A stretch of DNA of 64,000 bases, from contig NZ_CP155619.1 of assembly GCF_039697315.1 (NCBI RefSeq), positions 4,650,001-4,714,000 on the forward strand, in the 5' to 3' direction. This document shows positions 60,651 to 64,000 of the stretch, one piece after another. The position numbers were made by a program, and so were the translations under genes. This DNA is from Pseudomonas abietaniphila. Its GTDB lineage: Bacteria > Pseudomonadota > Gammaproteobacteria > Pseudomonadales > Pseudomonadaceae. The notes under the pieces are model-generated. The model was not told the origin of the DNA. It did not search any database and was given only the letters and a program-made list of their open reading frames with translations. The stretch's first letter is position 1. The number at the start of each line of letters is the position of its first letter.

Positions 60651-60848
60651 ATGCTGGTATTGACGCGAGAAATCGGAGAAACCTTCTCCATCGGCGATGA
60701 CATTACCGTGCAGATTCTGGGCATCACCGGCAATCAGGTACGGCTGGGCATCGACGCCCCGCAACACGTGAAGATCCACCGTGCGGAAGTCTACAAGCGC
60801 ATCGCTGCGCGTCTGCAGCAGATGGCGGCGCACTCATCGGGCACCTAG
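60651..60848 (+). CDS. csrA: Carbon storage regulator CsrA/RsmA paralogue
   Basis: 65 residues. [20 protein letters not shown] and [15 protein letters not shown] are the beta strands; HRAEVYKRI holds Arg44, the key RNA-contact residue, and Arg6 is also kept. The usual VHREEIY is KIHRAEVY here, and the tail ([10 protein letters not shown]) differs from RsmA and RsmE, so it is likely an additional paralogue of the type seen in the P. syringae/P. putida groups. It binds GGA motifs near ribosome sites. Its own leader has two GGA motifs (GGGAGTAGGAAAA before ATG), so autoregulation is possible. Confidence 0.92.
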   Translation: MLVLTREIGETFSIGDDITVQILGITGNQVRLGIDAPQHVKIHRAEVYKRIAARLQQMAAHSSGT

Positions 60849-60893
60849 ACCCGACGTCGCACCGATCAATCCTTTGCCTTGCGGCAACCTTTG

Positions 60894-61124
60894 TCATTCG
60901 TCGAAGTATTCTTTGGGCACGTCATGCTTGAGCATCAGCTGACATTGCTGACTGTCCAGATCAAAGAAAATCACCGCCTGACCTTTACTCAGCGCATGCC
61001 GGACCCGCAGCACGCGGGTTTCCAACGGGGTTTCGTCGCCATTGTCGGTCCCATCCCGCGTCACGAAATCCTCGATCAAACGCGTCAGGGTGTCGGCTTC
61101 GAGTTGGTCGTAGGGGATCAGCAT
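60894..61124 (-). CDS. YheU family protein (UPF0270)
   Basis: 76 residues. The start MLIPYDQLEADTLTRLIEDF is diagnostic: YheU proteins begin with M-I/L-P-Y/W-x-x-L. It continues with FVTRDGTDNGD and RHALSKGQAVIFFD. It is a small acidic cytosolic protein of unknown function. It is convergent with the csrA gene, with 45 bp between the stops. Confidence 0.9.
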   Translation of the reverse strand: MLIPYDQLEADTLTRLIEDFVTRDGTDNGDETPLETRVLRVRHALSKGQAVIFFDLDSQQCQLMLKHDVPKEYFDE

Positions 61125-61237
61125 GGGGTTCTCGGTCAGGGCGAAAGGGCAGGTGGCGGGATGCTAGCGCGGTCCAGGTTGGGAGGCTACAGCGGTGGTT
61201 AATTTTTCCTACGCTGCTGCTGATGTCGGCACTTTAA

Positions 61238-61329
61238 CTGTGGGAGCGAATTCATTCGCGAGACGGTGGTAGAGGCTCAACATCCCTATTGCCTGCAACT
61301 TTGCATCGCGAATGAATTCGCTCCCACAG
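61238..61329. repeat. REP doublet (TGTGGGAGCGAATTCATTCGCGA family)
   Basis: Perfect inverted ends CTGTGGGAGCGAATTCATTC and GAATGAATTCGCTCCCACAG with a ~45-bp centre. It lies between the YheU gene start and the M42 peptidase stop. It is the intact form of the element degraded at 35223. Confidence 0.9.
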
Positions 61330-61389
61330 GATTTCTTTGATCATTCCCACCCAGGGTGCAGGAATGATCAGTGAGGGGCGGATAAATGC

Positions 61390-62577
61390 TTAACGCTGCC
61401 CCACCAACGTATCCACAGACGGCACCCGGGTGTCGGTTTCCATCTGCGCGTCATGCTCCAGCTGGTGGCTGAAATTCTCCAGCGACGCGTTCGAGGGATG
61501 CGCATCGCTGGCGAACACCGGCGGGCTCATGATGTACGCCGAGAGCAGGCGGCTGAGCGTACTCAGGCTGTCGATGTGCGTGCGCTCGTAGCCGTGGGTC
61601 GCATCACAGCCGAAGGCCAGCAACGCGGTGCGCGTGTCATAGCCTGCAGTGATCGCCGAGTGCGCATCGCTGTAGTAGTAACGGAACAGGTCACGACGCA
61701 CCGAGAGTTCCTTTTCCTGGCCCAGACGCAACAAATGCCGGGACAGGTGATAGTCGTAAGGACCGCCGGAGTCCTGCATCGCCACGCTCACCGCGTGTTC
61801 GCTGGAGTGTTGGCCCGGAGCGACCGGGGCGATGTCGATGCCGACGAACTCACTGACGTCCCACGGCAGGCTGCCCGCTGCGCCGCTGCCGGTTTCCTCG
61901 GTGATGGTGAACAGCGGGTGGCAGTCGATCAAAGGCTCGGCGCCGCTGTCGACAATGGCCTTGAGCGCGGCGAGCAGGGCCGCAACGCCCGCCTTGTCGT
62001 CCAGATGCCGCGCGCTGATATGGCCACTTTCAGTGAACTCGGGAAGCGGATCGAAAGCGACGAAATCGCCGATGTTGATGCCCAGCGACTCACAGTCGGC
62101 GCGGGTGGCGCAGTAGGCGTCCAGGCGCAGTTCGATGTGATCCCAACTGATGGGCATCGTATCGACGGCGGTGTTGAACGCATGCCCTGATGCCATCAAC
62201 GGCAGCACGCTGCCGCGAATCACGCCCGTATCGGTGAACACACTGACGCGGCTGCCTTCGGCAAAACGGCTGGACCAGCAACCGACCGCCGACAGGCCCA
62301 ACCTGCCGTTGTCCTTCACTTCACGCACGCTGGCGCCGATGGTGTCCAGGTGAGCGGAAACCGCCCGGTCGGGGCTGTTCTGCTTGCCTTTCAAGGTGGC
62401 GCGAATGGTCCCGCGCCGGGTTAATTCAAAAGGAATGCCCAGCTCTTCCAGACGTTCGGCGACATAGCGCACGATGGTATCGGTAAAGCCCGTGGGACTT
62501 GGAATCGCGAGCATTTCCAGCAGGACTTTCTGCAGGTAATTCAGATCCGGTTCGAGGATTTTTTGTGCAGTGGTCAT
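61390..62577 (-). CDS. M42-type peptidase of the NAGGN osmoprotectant operon
   Basis: ATG 62577 with CAGGAG upstream; 395 residues. Metal motifs are visible: AVSAHLDTIGASV (~72), SARHLDDKAGVAALLAAL (~190), FTITEETGSGAAG (~222), IDIAPVAPG (~245) and DAHSAITAGYDTR (~308). These fit M42/M20-like metallopeptidases. It follows the synthetase gene at 62722; pseudomonads carry asnO, ngg and this peptidase together for N-acetylglutaminylglutamine amide, a dipeptide osmolyte. Its exact role in that pathway is unclear, perhaps turnover. A REP doublet separates it from ngg. Confidence 0.87.
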   Translation of the reverse strand: MTTAQKILEPDLNYLQKVLLEMLAIPSPTGFTDTIVRYVAERLEELGIPFELTRRGTIRATLKGKQNSPDRAVSAHLDTIGASVREVKDNGRLGLSAVGCWSSRFAEGSRVSVFTDTGVIRGSVLPLMASGHAFNTAVDTMPISWDHIELRLDAYCATRADCESLGINIGDFVAFDPLPEFTESGHISARHLDDKAGVAALLAALKAIVDSGAEPLIDCHPLFTITEETGSGAAGSLPWDVSEFVGIDIAPVAPGQHSSEHAVSVAMQDSGGPYDYHLSRHLLRLGQEKELSVRRDLFRYYYSDAHSAITAGYDTRTALLAFGCDATHGYERTHIDSLSTLSRLLSAYIMSPPVFASDAHPSNASLENFSHQLEHDAQMETDTRVPSVDTLVGQR

Positions 62578-62609
62578 GGAGAGGCTCCTGAATGTATGAG
62601 CGGATCCCT

Positions 62610-62697
62610 TGTAGGAGCGCGCTTGCCCGCGATATCGGTGTGTCAGCGACGAAGATGCTGACTGGCGCTACGCAATCGCGGGCAAGCGCGCTCCTAC
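62610..62697. repeat. REP doublet (GTAGGAGCGCGCTTGCCCGCGA family) inside the NAGGN operon
   Basis: Inverted ends GTAGGAGCGCGCTTGCCCGC and GCGGGCAAGCGCGCTCCTAC in the 144-bp gap between ngg and the peptidase. Its inner part resembles the doublet at 10181. Confidence 0.9.
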
Positions 62698-62721
62698 AAA
62701 AGCAGGGAAGCGCGCCGATTT

Positions 62722-64000
62722 TCAGCCGTGCACAGGCAGGCTGTGGGGGAACAAAAGGTCGACGAAGCGCTCGGCGGTTGGCTGTGGCTCGTGGTTGGCG
62801 AGGCCACAGCGTTCGTTGGCTTCGATGAACACGTATTCCGGCTGGTCGGCGGCCGGAACCATCAGGTCCAGACCCACCACCGGAATATCCAGGGCGCGGG
62901 CGGCGCGGATGGCCGCGTCTTTCAGTACCGGATGAAGAATCGCCGTCACGTCTTCCAGGCATCCGCCGGTGTGCAGATTGGCGGTGCGGCGTACCGCCAG
63001 ACGCTGATCGGCAGGCAGCACGCTGTCGAAGGTAAAGCCTGCATCCTCAACGGTACGACGGGTTTCTTCGTCCACCGGAATCTTGCTTTCGCCGCCCGTA
63101 GCCGCCGCGCGCCGACGGCTTTGCGCTTCGATCAACTGAGCGATGGTGTGACGACCGTCGCCCATGACTTCAGCCGGCCGCCGGATCGCTGCCGCCACGA
63201 CATCGAAACCGATGACGACGATGCGAAGGTCCAGCCCTTCATGAAAGCTTTCCAGCAGCACGCGGCTGTCGAACTGACGGGCGCGCTCGACGGCGGCCTG
63301 GACGTCATCGATGGTCCGCAGATCGACGGCAACGCCCTGGCCTTGCTCGCCATCGACCGGCTTGACCACCACCCGTTGATGTTCGTCGAGAAACGCCAGG
63401 TTGTCATCGGCATTGCCTGCCAGTTGTTGCACAGGCAATTCCAGACCCGCCGCTTTCAAGACCTCGTTCGTCAGGCGTTTGTCCTGGCACAGGGTCATGC
63501 TGACCGCGGTGGTCAGGTCGCTCAACGACTCACGGCAGCGAATGCGGCGTCCGCCATGAATCAGTGTAAACAGACCTGCCTCTGCGTCATCCACTTGCAC
63601 GTCAATGCCGCGACGGTGCGCCTCTTCGACGATGATCCGCGCGTACGGATTGAAATCCGCCTGCGGACCGGGGCCGAGAAACAGCTTCTCGTTGATGCCG
63701 TTCTTGCGCTTGATCGCGAAGGTCGGCAGGTTGCGAAAACCGAGCTTGCCGTACAGGTTTTTTGCCTGCTGGTTGTCATGCAGCACCGACAGGTCCAGAT
63801 AGGCGAGGCCGCGACTCTGGAAATGCTCGATCAAATGCCGAACCAGCACTTCGCCAACACCCGGCCGTGTGCATTGCGGATCAACCGCCAGGCACCACAG
63901 GCTGCTGCCATTCTCCGGATCATTGAAGGCTTTCTGATGGTTCAGGCCCATGACGCTGCCGATCACCGCATTCGTGGTCTCGTCTTCGGCGATCCAGTAC
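62722..64000 (-). CDS. ngg: N-acetylglutaminylglutamine synthetase (cut by window edge)
   Basis: The frame enters from the right edge with YWIAEDETTNAVIGSVMG and runs to the stop at 62722. The first ~110 visible residues are the end of a GNAT acetyltransferase domain (VDPQCTRPGVGEVLVRHL, LYGKLGFRNLPTF). Then comes an ATP-grasp ligase (VVVKPVDGEQGQGVAVDLRT, LLESFHEGLDLRIVVIG, VFIEANERCGLANHEPQP). This fusion is the hallmark of Ngg, which makes the acetylated dipeptide of the osmolyte NAGGN. Its 5' end and the upstream asnO are outside the window. Confidence 0.9.
   Translation of the reverse strand, partial: YWIAEDETTNAVIGSVMGLNHQKAFNDPENGSSLWCLAVDPQCTRPGVGEVLVRHLIEHFQSRGLAYLDLSVLHDNQQAKNLYGKLGFRNLPTFAIKRKNGINEKLFLGPGPQADFNPYARIIVEEAHRRGIDVQVDDAEAGLFTLIHGGRRIRCRESLSDLTTAVSMTLCQDKRLTNEVLKAAGLELPVQQLAGNADDNLAFLDEHQRVVVKPVDGEQGQGVAVDLRTIDDVQAAVERARQFDSRVLLESFHEGLDLRIVVIGFDVVAAAIRRPAEVMGDGRHTIAQLIEAQSRRRAAATGGESKIPVDEETRRTVEDAGFTFDSVLPADQRLAVRRTANLHTGGCLEDVTAILHPVLKDAAIRAARALDIPVVGLDLMVPAADQPEYVFIEANERCGLANHEPQPTAERFVDLLFPHSLPVHG

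Overview
The window is chromosomal DNA of a Pseudomonas. The signs are the gene families, a GC-rich codon style, twelve REP-type palindromic doublets, and a gene order from about 13.4 to 60 kb that matches, from memory, the P. aeruginosa PAO1 block PA3262 (FKBP isomerase) to about PA3234 (actP). REP sequences such as GTAGGAGCGCGCTTGCCCGC, TGTGGGAGCGAATTCATTCG and GATCGTTCCCACGCTC point to the P. syringae/P. fluorescens side of the genus rather than P. aeruginosa. No rRNA, tRNA, CRISPR array, transposase or phage gene was seen.

Layout. (1) 0-13 kb is an accessory amine/GABA-type catabolic island. It has an edge-truncated aldehyde dehydrogenase, a LysR regulator, a HAD hydrolase, an FAD amine oxidase and a cupin. 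Facing them is a minus-strand set: a binding protein, two permeases, GabD, an ATPase, GabT, a degenerate HAD paralogue and an Lrp regulator. (2) 13.4-21.7 kb is conserved core: a lipoprotein FKBP isomerase, a DUF1232 protein, an HTH/unknown pair, an EAL-CBS-GGDDF protein, Prc/AlgO protease and a quinone oxidoreductase. (3) 22-26.6 kb holds a large unrecognised beta-rich protein and an autotransporter. (4) 26.6-33.3 kb is an ABC importer with a cytosolic alkaline-phosphatase-superfamily enzyme, a SerB-like HAD phosphatase and a divergent GntR/UTRA regulator, probably for an organophosphorus compound. (5) 33.6-38.5 kb looks like a proline-betaine (stachydrine) module: TetR, ProC-like protein, N-methylproline-demethylase-like flavoenzyme and an orphan betaine-binding protein, with shared TGTACA operator-like sites. 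(6) 38.7-52.2 kb is envelope and cell-division core: an MscS channel, M18 aminopeptidase, RluA-type enzyme, MinCDE, lipid A acyltransferase, patatin, pirin, an MlaA-like protein and an alpha/beta hydrolase. (7) 52.2-52.8 kb has no protein gene but carries a strong candidate Crc-sequestering sRNA (CrcX/CrcY/CrcZ type) with a sigma-54 promoter and CbrB-like half-sites. (8) 52.8-64 kb holds a GH17-type glucan enzyme, BetX, YjcH-ActP, small membrane proteins, an SDR, a CsrA paralogue and the 3' part of the NAGGN osmolyte operon.

The recurring theme is uptake and catabolism of small nitrogen/carbon compounds (GABA or polyamines, betaines, acetate) and osmoprotection. A probable catabolite-repression sRNA sits among them. 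Dispersed repeats fill many of the intergenic gaps, including an approximately 0.8 kb inverted element at 42.3-43.2 kb and an approximately 155-bp tandem repeat at 16 kb that is related to one at 33.4 kb.
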